Shown here piece after piece: positions 24,591 to 32,329 of a stretch of 64,000 nt of DNA (position 1 is the first letter of the stretch; each line of letters begins with the position of its first letter). Below the pieces are notes generated by a model. That model saw nothing but the letters and a program-made list of their open reading frames with translations, was not told the origin of the DNA and ran no database searches. Location: assembly GCF_019550795.1 (NCBI RefSeq), contig NZ_CP080545.1:1135501-1199500 (forward strand), written 5' to 3'. The position numbers were made by a program, and so were the translations under genes. The stretch comes from Paenibacillus sp. sptzw28 (GTDB lineage: Bacteria > Bacillota > Bacilli > Paenibacillales > Paenibacillaceae).

Positions 24591-25028
24591 AGGCAGTCTT
24601 TAAGACCGGTGTCCGAACGAGACATTTTCGGGATGGCCGATTCGTTCATGTTCTGGCATTCGTTGTATGAAGGAGAGGATACCGCGTTGGTTCAGGAGGC
24701 TTTCTTTGCATATTTACTTGCAAAAGGTCAAGGGGCTGCGGTTGAACCTGTGTTGAATCACATCTCCAGCAATACACCTGCCTATGAAGAGCTGAGTGCT
24801 TTTCTTAAGGATTGGGCCTCGACTCAGAAGCGGGAACAGGCTCACCAGTTTACGAGTAAACAGAAGGCTACGCTAAAATTATTTCAGCAAGCCCTTTCTG
24901 AAATAGTCGATCATTGCGAAGATGATTTCTTCTATAACTGGTTGACTGATCGAAACATTTTCTCCCGCAGCGTGGATGATATTTTGAATGGGTTGCTAGA
25001 CGATATGTCTTATACCCACACATTATAA
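24591..25028 (+). pseudogene. Unrecognised C-terminal region fused to the pxpA remnant
   Basis: The frame continues beyond the pxpA homology for 145 residues: ERDIFGMADSFMFWHSLYEG, EAFFAYLLAKGQGAAVEPVL, then a helical, acidic tail with HCEDDFFYNWLTDRNIFSRS. The last part is AT-richer and looks like the end of a different gene joined in frame. I do not recognise the family. No start codon of its own with a ribosome binding site was found. Confidence 0.4.
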
Positions 25029-25043
25029 GTAGGCAATATTAGT

Positions 25044-25459
25044 ATGGGTAAAATCAAAATGGTATCAATTTCGATCACACCCGGCGAAGGTCCGATCTGG
25101 TGGGATAGCACCGGCACCCCTATCACTTTCAGTTCCTGGGAAGAGCTGACATGCAACTTGAATAGCTGGCTAGGGACCTTCCAGTCAATCGCGGAACGTA
25201 CAAACAAGATTTTCAGATCTGTTTTGCAGATGAGTCGATTTACAATGGCACTTACGGGTTAATCAATTCCGGCGTTGCCCCGTCTCTGGCGAATCACATG
25301 TGTGAGTACTTGCTTTTTCACTCTGGATTAAAACGTCCGGGCCACCTTACGGAAAAAGCGTATCAGAATTGGCTAGATGTACACTCCCCTCTAGGAGCAA
25401 AGGAAAAATGGCTCTCGTTCATGGAAGCCTATGAGATTCCAAATCTGGTCTTAACCTAA
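25044..25459 (+). pseudogene. Unknown gene with one frameshift
   Basis: The first frame gives MGKIKMVSISITPGEGPIWW, DSTGTPITFSSWEEL and on to about 25215. The continuation in another frame gives ICFADESIYNGTYGLINSG, VAPSLANHMCEYLLFHSGLK and WLSFMEAYEIPNLVLT, then a stop followed by a terminator. Joining them gives about 138 residues of convincing coding sequence. No known domain is recognised. The tryptophan-rich small-protein style would fit an immunity-type or phage-accessory protein, but this is speculation. Confidence 0.5.
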
Positions 25460-25465
25460 GCTATT

Positions 25466-25496
25466 GCGGCAGCCCTTCAGGCTGTCGCTTTTTTAT
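25466..25496 (+). terminator. Rho-independent terminator
   Basis: GCGGCAGCC and GGCTGTCGC flank loop CTTCA and are followed by TTTTTTA, six bases after the stop of the frameshifted gene. Confidence 0.9.
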
Positions 25497-25515
25497 TTCT
25501 CTCAGCAGTTTGGCG

Positions 25516-25611
25516 CCTCCCCTCTGAGTGATGTTTGATCACTTTGTCACGGAATAACCCCGGCACTCCGTGCCTGCGTTCCGGGGTTAAAGCTCATTTT
25601 GCCAGGGGAGG
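25516..25611. repeat. Nested inverted repeats at the edge of the putative replicon
   Basis: CCTCCCCT/AGGGGAGG encloses a second helix TAACCCCGG/CCGGGGTTA (25555-25589). The large stem-loop has no T-run and could be an origin structure or a resolution/termination site. Confidence 0.55.
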
Positions 25612-25660
25612 GGATATTGGAATTTCCCCTTCCGTTCAAGCAAAGCCCGCGGAGTTTCAC

Positions 25661-25698
25661 TTAAGTTAAGTGTTCCCGCTTCATTCAGTTAACTTAAC
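25661..25698. promoter_or_regulatory. Inverted TTAAGTTAA/TTAACTTAA sites, possible operator
   Basis: CTTAAGTTAAG and GTTAACTTAAC face each other across about 17 bases. A TATAAT box follows at 25748-25753. The arrangement suggests a repressor site ahead of the replicon leader transcript. Confidence 0.4.
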
Positions 25699-25938
25699 TT
25701 TGTCATCATCTACGCCTCTTTCCTTTCCCAATAAAAAGGGCATGTGGTATAATGATGGTACAATTCATTTATTCCATTTGCCTCCGTCATGCGACATAAG
25801 AGGTTTCCAACTGAAGCTCAATTCACGTTCTCGAAAAGCATTGTTCCCACTCTGTTGGTCATGCTTTTTTTCTGTTTTATGCCGGTTTAATCCGCCGCTC
25901 ACCTTTCCCAAACGTTAGGTGTTCCATCTTCGCCAATA

Positions 25939-26014
25939 GCACTATAAACAGTGCAGCTAATATGGCGCGACATCCCTTCGGGGCCTGTGGTGTCATATTA
26001 GGTGCACTTTTTTT
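25939..26014 (+). promoter_or_regulatory. Attenuator-like terminator in leader of small ORF
   Basis: GTGC..CTAATATG (25951) pairs with CATATTAG..GCAC, followed by TTTTTTT. The same GTGC can pair instead with GCAC at 25939. A terminator with a competing upstream arm is typical of antisense-controlled plasmid replication leaders. Confidence 0.55.
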
Positions 26015-26059
26015 GCGCCTCACAACCCAATTCAATTTAATTAGAAGGAGGGATCAAAC

Positions 26060-26266
26060 ATGTCCATCACGATGCCTGAGACAATGCAAACCAATGCAAA
26101 TGGACTTGATTCGGAAATCTTTACCAGCTGTACGCGAGCGATCAGTATCGTCATATTGGCCGATTGCTATTGCTTTTCCTTCTTCCCACATGCCCCTTTA
26201 CTCCTCTTCCTCATCTTTCAATTGATGCACCGGAAACCGCGGATCGAAGCGGAAAAAGAGACGTGA
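26060..26266 (+). CDS. Small hydrophobic protein, unknown
   Basis: This 68-residue frame starts with ATG behind a near-perfect AAGGAGGG. It contains one very hydrophobic, cysteine- and phenylalanine-rich stretch (ILADCYCFSFFPHAPLLLFL) and a basic end. It lies between an attenuator-like leader and a terminator, just upstream of the iteron array, which argues that it is translated. A leader peptide, a small membrane toxin or a remnant of a rep gene are all possible. No family is recognised. Confidence 0.4.
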   Translation: MSITMPETMQTNANGLDSEIFTSCTRAISIVILADCYCFSFFPHAPLLLFLIFQLMHRKPRIEAEKET

Positions 26267-26294
26267 CACCTTCACAGGTGCAACGTCTCTTTTC
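26255..26294. terminator. Bidirectional terminator
   Basis: AAAGAGACGT and ACGTCTCTTT close a stem that also contains CACCT/AGGTG, with A-rich sequence before and TTTT after. It overlaps the end of the small ORF. Confidence 0.85.
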
Positions 26295-26356
26295 ATACCC
26301 TATCTATCAATATTTTTTATACACAATATATTCTATTAAACTATCAGATATTGATC

Positions 26357-26543
26357 TATATACTCAGCCCCTAAGCGTCTTATATACTGAGCCCCCAACC
26401 ATATACTCGGCCCCTAAGCGTCTTATATACTGAGCCCCTAACTATATACTCAGCCCCTAAGCAATCTATATACTGAGCACCGAACTATATACTGAACCCC
26501 GAACTATATACTCAACCCACATGTGAAGTATATACTCAGCCCC
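26357..26543 (+). repeat. Nine direct iteron-like repeats (TATATACTSAGCCCC)
   Basis: Copies start at 26357, 26381, 26400, 26424, 26443, 26467, 26486, 26505 and 26529. Successive spacings are 24, 19, 24, 19, 24, 19, 19 and 24. Variation is confined mainly to C/G at position 9 and the end of the unit. A regular directly repeated array beside DnaA-box sequences is the form of an iteron-controlled theta origin. Confidence 0.85.
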
Positions 26544-26618
26544 AATTGACCAATTAATTTTGTCAGTGATAAAGTCATGTTGTGCATATATGTGGAAAAT
26601 TCGACCTTTTTCGAGCGA

Positions 26619-26681
26619 TTATCCACAGTTGTGTGAACGAAAAAAGAGCCCTTCGAGAAAAGGACTCTTTCTTGTGGATAG
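26619..26681. other. Candidate DnaA boxes beside the iterons
   Basis: TTATCCACA at 26619-26627 matches the DnaA-box consensus. TGTGGATAG at 26673-26681 is a near match on the other strand. A hairpin AAAGAG..CCTT/AAGG..CTCTTT (26643-26670) lies between them. Confidence 0.6.
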
Positions 26682-26883
26682 TCTGTGTTACCAGCACAGA
26701 CATCCAAGGTGCATATACGGAGATCACCGGCAGCCACCAAGATCTCACCTACGAAGCTTTCATTTCCTTTTTTTGAAAAGGAGTTATGAAGGCCTGCTTT
26801 CATACTGTCTTATATGCTTTATCTTATCAAATTGTTCTAGTTTAGTCTATATAAAACGCGGGATGAAGGAGGTGTAAAAGGCT

Positions 26884-27066
26884 ATGCAAGGAATGGTGCT
26901 CGGTAACAAATTCACAGGCTTTCCCTCCACTCTAACTCTTAATCTTAAGACTATTAACAACGGGATATTGTTGCAGCCCTTAATTCACTTTTTTATTATT
27001 AAAATGAGGATAGAGAATACCTGGGCTTTCGAACTTGGTCTTGCCAAGCAATCGAGAAGCACGTAG
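26884..27066 (+). CDS. Possible short ORF behind a strong ribosome binding site
   Basis: AAGGAGGTG is placed 10 bases before an ATG that opens 60 codons (MQGMVLGNKFTGFPSTLTLN). The 3' half overlaps a large hairpin, and the peptide shows no family features. The strong ribosome binding site is the only support. It may be the truncated start of a lost gene such as a replication protein. Confidence 0.25.
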   Translation: MQGMVLGNKFTGFPSTLTLNLKTINNGILLQPLIHFFIIKMRIENTWAFELGLAKQSRST

Positions 27067-27075
27067 GTATTCTCT
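27012..27075. repeat. Long imperfect palindrome
   Basis: AGAGAATACCT/AGGTATTCTCT is the outer helix, CTTTCGA/TCGAGAAG the middle one and CTTGG/CCAAG the apical one. There is no T-run, so it is more likely a structured RNA or a mobile-element end than a terminator. Confidence 0.6.
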
Positions 27076-27358
27076 GAAATAAACCTATGCTTTTAAGTAT
27101 TCATTAAGTTTTAACGCGAAATCGTAAAGCTCTGCCCGTTAGATCCGATACTTCCGGGCCATATAGACTGAGTGCTATTAGCTATTTGCGTTTTATATAA
27201 TGTGTTCACCTGGGATGCATTAATATTACGAGGAATCCGACTGCTATCGTCCCAAAAACAACTTGTAAAAGATTCTGTAAAATGTTTAAAGTCATTGGGG
27301 GATGTAGGGTCTCTTTCGATTACTCATTCTGCAGTCGTGGTGTCAGGGTTTCGCATAC
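27076..27358. other. Non-coding gap
   Basis: No credible gene, terminator or repeat was seen between the palindrome and the start of the truncated sigma-factor homology. Confidence 0.5.
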
Positions 27359-28165
27359 TTTGTTCCGGAACCGACCGTCGCCCAGAGAATCGTTCGAGCA
27401 AAGCGCATGCTCGCAGCAGCACGCGTCCCCTTCGAATTGCCGCCGAATACCGAGCTGCCGACGCGGTTGTCGTCTGTACTTGAGGTGATCTACCTCATGT
27501 TTAATGAGGGCTATGCCGTGTCTTCCGGTGGAAGCTGGATTCGGCCCGTGCTCTGCGAGGAGGCGCTGCGGCTTGGACGGATATTGGCTGAGTTCGCGCC
27601 TGACGAGCCGGAAGTCCATGGACTCGTGGCGCTGATGGAAATTCAATCGTCCAGATTCAGGGCACGGGTTAACCCGAGTGGAGAACCGATTCTGCTCATG
27701 GATCAGAACCGGCGTTATGGGATCATCTGCATTCGCAGGGGGCTGACTGCAATCGAACGGGCCGAGCGTCTCGACAGGGCGTACGGTCCTTATCTAATTC
27801 AAGCCTCGATTGCAGCGTGTCATGCCCGTGACCGTACGGCTTCGGAAACGGACTGGGTCTGGATTTCGGCGCTTTACGACGCTCTCTCCCAGCTCGCATC
27901 ATCACCCGTCGTCGAACTGAATCGTGCTGTCGCGCTCTCAATGGCGTTCGGTCCAGAAGTGGGGCTAGAAGTCGTCGATATGTTAATCCAAGAACCATCC
28001 TTGAAAAACTACCACCTATTACCAAGCATTCGAGGGGACTTTCTCATGAAACTGGGCCGCAAGCAAGAAGCATGTTTAGAATTCAATCGTGCTGCAGCTC
28101 TAGCGCGTAATGAAAAGGAACGCAAGTACCTTTTGAAGCGCGCTTCCGATTGCAACATAGAATAA
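27359..28165 (+). pseudogene. ECF42-like sigma factor, N-terminally truncated
   Basis: Homology begins abruptly with FVPEPTVAQRIVRAKRMLAA, the end of sigma region 4. It then runs through the DUF6596/TPR-like C-terminal extension: SVLEVIYLMFNEGYAVSSGG, EVHGLVALMEIQSSRFRARV, SSPVVELNRAVALSMAFGPE and YHLLPSIRGDFLMKLGRKQE. This extension is diagnostic of ECF42-type sigma factors. Region 2 and most of region 4 are missing, so it cannot direct transcription. Members normally sit with DGPF (YCII) proteins, and one follows here. Confidence 0.85.
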
Positions 28166-28397
28166 GACAAGAAACGAGAGAAGAATCTCAAACAATTCAA
28201 GGGGTTACGAAGTTTATCGAGAAATTCAAAAGAGCCGTGGCAAACCAGCCTATGCCATGAATTGCACGATCAAATTTATACGTAACGATCTCATTTTAAA
28301 TTTTTGATCAATGTGTCGATTTTGAAGATACCGGTTCGTTGTATTTATAAAGAGGTCAATTAGGGGATTGGCCTCTAAAAAAAAAGGAGGAACTTTT

Positions 28398-28775
28398 ATG
28401 CTGTTTATGTTGATTGTCAAAGCCTCGAAGAATTCGGAAGGGGCAAATCTCCCGGACCCAGAGCTCATTGAAGCCATGACGAAGTACAATGAGGAATTAG
28501 ATAAGGCAGGCGTGCGGGTTGCGGCAAAAGGACTTCATCCAAGTTCAAATGGGATTCGTATTTCATATCCAAAACCAGGGGAAAAGCCGATAGTTATGGA
28601 TGGCCCATTTACGGAAACGAAAGAATTGATTGCCGGGTTCATTCTGATTGATGTGAAGTCGAGGGAAGAAGCAATCGAGTGGGCCATGCGGATGCCAGAC
28701 CCGCAAGGACATGGGGAAGGTCAGATTGAATTGCGTCAAGTATTTGAGGCGCCGGAGTTGTCGGGGGAGCAATAA
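28398..28775 (+). CDS. YCII-family (DGPF) protein
   Basis: This 125-residue protein starts at MLFMLIVKASKNSE behind AAAGGAGGAA. The family motif appears as VMDGPFTETKELIAGFILID, and the C-terminal IEWAMRMPDP also fits. YCII proteins have a ferredoxin-like fold, and DGPF members are genetically linked to ECF42 sigma factors, with an unknown biochemical role. Here the linked sigma gene just upstream is truncated. It has its own ribosome binding site, a 230-base upstream gap and probably its own promoter. A repeat family member follows. Confidence 0.85.
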   Translation: MLFMLIVKASKNSEGANLPDPELIEAMTKYNEELDKAGVRVAAKGLHPSSNGIRISYPKPGEKPIVMDGPFTETKELIAGFILIDVKSREEAIEWAMRMPDPQGHGEGQIELRQVFEAPELSGEQ

Positions 28776-28794
28776 GAAGTGGGAAATGATTGAA

Positions 28795-28858
28795 CTAACG
28801 AAGACGATAGTGAAGTGATTAGATCAGGAGCAGGCGCCGCGGAAACCTGCTCCTGATC
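28795..28858. repeat. Dispersed intergenic repeat, member 4, with hairpin
   Basis: The core CTAACGAAGACGATAG is followed by GATCAGGAGCAGG and its exact complement CCTGCTCCTGATC around an 11-base loop. It is placed 20 bases after the YCII stop codon. Confidence 0.8.
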
Positions 28859-29010
28859 GTCGAAGTAACGGAAAGTTGAATATAATTGTTTTCTTCATAC
28901 CACCTAACGAGGTTTGTTGCTATAATTTACAAAGTGGATTAGGCTCGACGACAGAGCTGTTTACGAAATATTCTCACTGGTCGAAGGTAACTTAAGGAGG
29001 GAACACAGCC

Positions 29011-29739
29011 ATGCCTGACAGGCTATTTGAAGAGCCGAGACTGGCAGAAGTTTACGATTTGTTTGATTCGTCTGAACGTCCGGATCTTGACCCATACATT
29101 GCAATGTCAGACGCGTTCGGTGCCCAATCCGTGATTGACGTTGGTTGTGGAACTGGCACCCTTGCCTGCCGACTTGCTGCCCTCGGTAGAGAAGTCATTG
29201 GAGTCGATCCAGCCGACGCCTCGCTCAAAGTAGCAAGCCTTAAGGCGTATGCACATCGGGTTAGATGGATTCATGGAACAACCAAGATGCTTGCTGGATT
29301 GAAAGTGGATTTAGTCACGATGACCGGTAACGTCGCCCAAGTCTTTATAACTGACGAAGAGTGGATGTCAACACTTCGTGAATGTCGTGGTGTTATTCGA
29401 CCGGATGGACGGCTTGTATTCGAGGTTCGGGACCCTTTAAAAGAAGCGTGGAAGGACTGGACTCGTGAGCAGTCCTATCAGGTGATAGAAGCACCTGAAA
29501 TCGGAAGGGTAGAGACATGGGTGGATCTCGTGGATGTGCAACTGCCGCTCGTTTCGTTCCGTCATACATTCGTTTTTCAGAGGGACGGTACGGTACTGAC
29601 CTCGGACTCTACATTGAGGTTCCGCAGTAAGACCGAGATTTTTAACTCCTTATTCGCCGCTGGCTTAGCTGTCGTGGATGTTCGAGATGCGCCAGATCGT
29701 CCTGGACGCGAATTCGTATTCATCGCTCGACCGGACTGA
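29011..29739 (+). CDS. Class I SAM-dependent methyltransferase
   Basis: This 242-residue Rossmann-fold methyltransferase has motif I VIDVGCGTGTLACRLA, an acidic residue ending the second strand (VIGVDPADASL), and the motif IV region LVTMTGNVAQVF. The C-terminal half (LPLVSFRHTFVFQRDGTVL and on) forms the substrate lid. It transfers a methyl group from S-adenosylmethionine to an unidentified small molecule. AAGGAGGG is placed 9 bases before the ATG. The gene is single and followed by a repeat family member. Confidence 0.88.
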   Translation: MPDRLFEEPRLAEVYDLFDSSERPDLDPYIAMSDAFGAQSVIDVGCGTGTLACRLAALGREVIGVDPADASLKVASLKAYAHRVRWIHGTTKMLAGLKVDLVTMTGNVAQVFITDEEWMSTLRECRGVIRPDGRLVFEVRDPLKEAWKDWTREQSYQVIEAPEIGRVETWVDLVDVQLPLVSFRHTFVFQRDGTVLTSDSTLRFRSKTEIFNSLFAAGLAVVDVRDAPDRPGREFVFIARPD

Positions 29740-29783
29740 AGTGAGGGTCCGGCTAGCGAAGAGGTTCCTGTTTCTATACTCAA

Positions 29784-29864
29784 CTAACGAAAAACGATAG
29801 TTGAATATCGAAATGGTTGCCGCTTGGCAGCTCTTCGCTCCGCTAACTGGCAGATTTGCTGAAT
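29784..29864. repeat. Dispersed intergenic repeat, member 5
   Basis: CTAACGAAAAACGATAG followed by TTGAAT forms an imperfect palindrome with the preceding CAA. The end module GCTCCGCTAACTGGCAG follows at 29839. Confidence 0.8.
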
Positions 29865-29962
29865 GATCGGGCAGGATAGTTGAAATGATTCCCTTCTTGG
29901 TAATATGTTGCAATAGCCCATGAAAAGATGTGAATTCACGTGAAACGAGGGGGGTGTAAAAG

Positions 29963-30090
29963 ATGGACCTTTCAATAAATCTTTACGAAAGACCCGCTAG
30001 ATTTGGTAACCCCATTGTACAAAAGATCCATCAAATAATAAGTTCGTTGACAGGTGGTTGGTTTACCGAGGATGTAGCAGAGGACACATG
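29963..30090 (+). pseudogene. Truncated gene start, probably a GNAT-type protein
   Basis: A gene starts MDLSINLYERPARFGNPIVQ behind GAGGGGGGTG. After about 40 residues (GGWFTEDVAED) it is cut by the end of an IS110 fragment lying on the other strand. The N-terminal phrase ERPARFGNP..IHQIISSLTGGWFTEDV resembles a family of acetyltransferase-like proteins in bacilli. The rest of the gene is absent from the window. Confidence 0.55.
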
Positions 30091-30636
30091 TAAAGATCTT
30101 CACCGTCTGCGATCGCACGGAGCATATTCTTAGATGAAACACCCATGATATCGGAAACAACAGAGCCGAGTTTGATGTTTGCTCCTTCTAGCACCTTTTG
30201 AATTCGATTGTGCTGTCTGGCACGTTCTTCAATGATGCTTCGGCGATAACGAACTAATTCTCGAAGTTCTCTTTGATTTCGGTTTGGAACGAAACTAGCT
30301 TTCAGAAGTCCATGGCGAAGAAGTTGGGCAATCCATTCAGCATCTTTGACATCTGTTTTACGGCCTGGTAGTGCCTTCATATGTTGGGCATTTACGACTA
30401 GAAACTCAATGTCTTCAGCTTCTAACAAGTTAACAATTGGTTTCCAAAATACTCCTGTACTTTCCATTGCTACGTGAGTACGACCCATGTTTTTTAATCC
30501 AGTCGATTAATTGCAACAGAAAGACTGTTTTAGTGGAAAACGTACAAATCTCCTTTCCTACTGGTGTCATCACACATGCAGTAATAGAGTCTTTATGAAC
30601 ATCCATACCACATGCACGTTCAATGAGAATATCCAT
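30091..30636 (-). pseudogene. IS110-family transposase fragment, element D
   Basis: The minus-strand start MDILIERACGMDVHKDSITA and the later MESTGVFWKP, VNAQHMKALPGRKTDVKDAE and RRSIIEERARQHNRIQKVLE are the RuvC-like half of an IS110 transposase of a different subgroup from elements A-C. A one-base slip in an A-run near 30487 splits the frame. The C-terminal half is missing, and homology ends where the GNAT fragment begins. Confidence 0.85.
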
Positions 30637-30840
30637 TGAAAGTATCCTTTCTGCGGCTATAAAGTTGGAGCTGGTGCAACAACCAAGATAGGATTAATCT
30701 ACCATGAGTGCTTCCCAAAGGGAGCGACATTCTGTGATGCACCGTGGTCGTCGGAGTCAGACTAACGGATGGGCTCTAACGCACCATAGTTGATCGACCT
30801 TCTTCTCCCAGCCGTAGTAGAAGTATTGACGTCTTTTCCA
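30637..30840 (-). ncRNA. Upstream non-coding end of element D, possible bridge-RNA region
   Basis: About 200 bases upstream of the broken transposase gene are non-coding and contain short complementary segments. In IS110-subgroup elements (GMDVHK type) the bridge RNA comes from this side. Only position and length support the idea. No second copy is available here for comparison. Confidence 0.3.
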
Positions 30841-30843
30841 TTT

Positions 30844-30960
30844 TCATCCTCTGTGGTGCAGCGCTGTTTCTTGCGCTGCATGAATGGCTAACGGGAAACG
30901 ATAGTTAAATAAGCAGCGTGCTACCCAGGCTCTTTTGACGGCCCGAGAGCGGCTGCTTTT
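30844..30960. repeat. Dispersed intergenic repeat, member 6, with reversed hairpin loop
   Basis: The block TCATCCTCTGTGGT-GCAGCGC/GCGCTGC is the same as at 12001, but the loop reads TGTTTCTT, the reverse complement of AAGAAACA. The core CTAACGGGAAACGATAG follows at 30888, then AAGCAGC/GCTGCTT with trailing T residues. Confidence 0.8.
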
Positions 30961-30969
30961 TCTGTTAAC

Positions 30970-31001
30970 TTGACCTTTCATACTATATCGGGTTACGATA
31001 T
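30970..31001 (+). promoter_or_regulatory. Promoter and likely PadR operator
   Basis: TTGACC (30970-30975) is followed after 18 bases by TACGAT. ATATCG-GGTTA-CGATAT (30985-31001) is a palindrome overlapping the -10 box. Autorepression by the PadR protein encoded just downstream is expected. Confidence 0.6.
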
Positions 31002-31040
31002 ACTTACTACATAAGATCATGATATAGAGGTGAAATCCGA

Positions 31041-31373
31041 TTGAGTAAGACGGAACTGGTCAAAGGCAGTACCGAAGTCATTATCTTATCCCTGTTATCA
31101 GAACATGCTATGTATGGTTACGAACTAGCTCAAAAGATTGAAAATGAATCTGAGGGGTTCCTCCGTTTTCGAGAGGGTACGTTGTACCCTGCGTTGAAAA
31201 AGTTGGAAACTCAAGGGTTGGTCGAAAGCTATTGGATGGACTCCAACGAAGGTCCACGCCGTAAATACTACAAAATCACCAACACGGGTAAAAAAGCATT
31301 ATTCGATTTAAAAAAAGAATGGAATGTGTTCCAACGGGTGATGAACAAGATTGTAGGTGTGTCCCATGGCTAA
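31041..31373 (+). CDS. PadR-family transcriptional regulator
   Basis: This 110-residue winged-helix repressor starts with TTG behind AGAGGTG. The PadR signature is clear: EVIILSLLSEHAMYGYELAQ, FREGTLYPALKKLETQGLVE and GPRRKYYKITNTGKKAL. Its last codons overlap the start of the next gene, so the two are co-translated. PadR proteins of this small type commonly control an adjacent membrane protein with a HAAS/permease-prefix domain, as here. The inducer is unknown. Confidence 0.92.
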   Translation: MSKTELVKGSTEVIILSLLSEHAMYGYELAQKIENESEGFLRFREGTLYPALKKLETQGLVESYWMDSNEGPRRKYYKITNTGKKALFDLKKEWNVFQRVMNKIVGVSHG

Positions 31374-32178
31374 GAAAACGGAATTTACCGATTACGTTAG
31401 GTCCTTTACCGAGACATTGACTCTAAATCCAGAAGAAAAAGACGAACTGCGTGAAGAGTTGGAACAGCATTTAGGTAAACTGATGACCCAATTTATAGTG
31501 CAAGGTCAATCTAAACAGGAAGCAATGAAACGATCACTTGAACAATTCGGCGATCCTGAACAGTTACGGCCTGAATTTCAAAAAAGCCATATTCCTTCTT
31601 GGAAACAATACATGAGTAAAGAAATCCTTATTTGGCTTATTTGTTTGGCCGCAGCATCCGTTGGCCCTAGCCTGCTCATTAATGCACATTACTCACCACT
31701 TTTCGTAGCTGCCCCGTTAATGTATCTTATTGTATGCGCCATGTTGTACCATGGGATAATCCAAAGAATACGGCGCCCAATTTTATGGATCACCATGTTC
31801 TTACTGCTGTACAGCACGTTCACTTGGGATATGATTCAATACCATTCGTTCAAGCTCTTTATAGAAGAATTCGTAACTTTTCGATTAGGTGGAGAAGGAT
31901 TGGCTACCATATCCATCACCCATCTGTTATGGGTCGGCGTTCTCTTACGATTCCTGAATAAGGGATGGCGTGCCCTGGCACGAATCAGCTATGAGTATTG
32001 GGCAATGTTTATTATTGCATTCTATATGATGAGAGCCGAACTTATAACGAGTTCAGGTGAGGGGCATGTATTACTTCTTAACACCTTTTTGCTGTATGTT
32101 TTCTTCCAGCAAATGATTGAAAGCCAAATAGTTGTAAAAATAAAAAATAAAATAAAGCATTGGCTGGTGCAAGGATGA
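31366..32178 (+). CDS. HAAS/permease-prefix-domain membrane protein
   Basis: The start MAKKTEFTDYVRSF overlaps the end of the PadR gene. The N-terminal 75 residues (LNPEEKDELREELEQHLGKL, then AMKRSLEQFGDPEQL) form the HAAS/permease-prefix domain typical of PadR partners. About seven hydrophobic segments follow in the 270-residue protein. Such proteins are thought to act in envelope-stress or antibiotic sensing, but no activity is established. The gene looks intact and ends just before a repeat family member. Confidence 0.78.
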   Translation: MAKKTEFTDYVRSFTETLTLNPEEKDELREELEQHLGKLMTQFIVQGQSKQEAMKRSLEQFGDPEQLRPEFQKSHIPSWKQYMSKEILIWLICLAAASVGPSLLINAHYSPLFVAAPLMYLIVCAMLYHGIIQRIRRPILWITMFLLLYSTFTWDMIQYHSFKLFIEEFVTFRLGGEGLATISITHLLWVGVLLRFLNKGWRALARISYEYWAMFIIAFYMMRAELITSSGEGHVLLLNTFLLYVFFQQMIESQIVVKIKNKIKHWLVQG

Positions 32179-32220
32179 AAGAAAACAAGAGGATATCCGA
32201 AAAATCTTACCATCATTAAG

Positions 32221-32290
32221 CTAAGGGGCGTAGTTGAACACCGAAAGGGCTGCCATGTGGTACCCCTTCATTACGCTAACGGGCAGCATT
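32221..32290. repeat. Dispersed intergenic repeat, member 7 (divergent)
   Basis: CTAAGGGGCGTAGTTGAA is followed by GAAAGGGCTGCCATG, a partial hairpin and the end module TACGCTAACGGGCAGCAT. It abuts the left side of IS110 element B. Confidence 0.65.
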
Positions 32291-32329
32291 CCTATTATGA
32301 AGAAATACGAGGCTTGAGAAACAAAAAGG

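Noticed and set aside
25670..25918. 82-codon ORF upstream of the iterons
   Set aside because: It has no ribosome binding site and spans a -10 box and a weak hairpin followed by T residues, so it was read as leader sequence.
26164..26433. ORFs running through the iteron array
   Set aside because: The frames consist of the repeated unit (YTQPLSVLYTE...), which is expected from any tandem repeat without stops.
26357..26543. CRISPR array
   Set aside because: The repeats are 15 bases with 4- or 9-base spacers and no cas genes are near, so iterons fit better.
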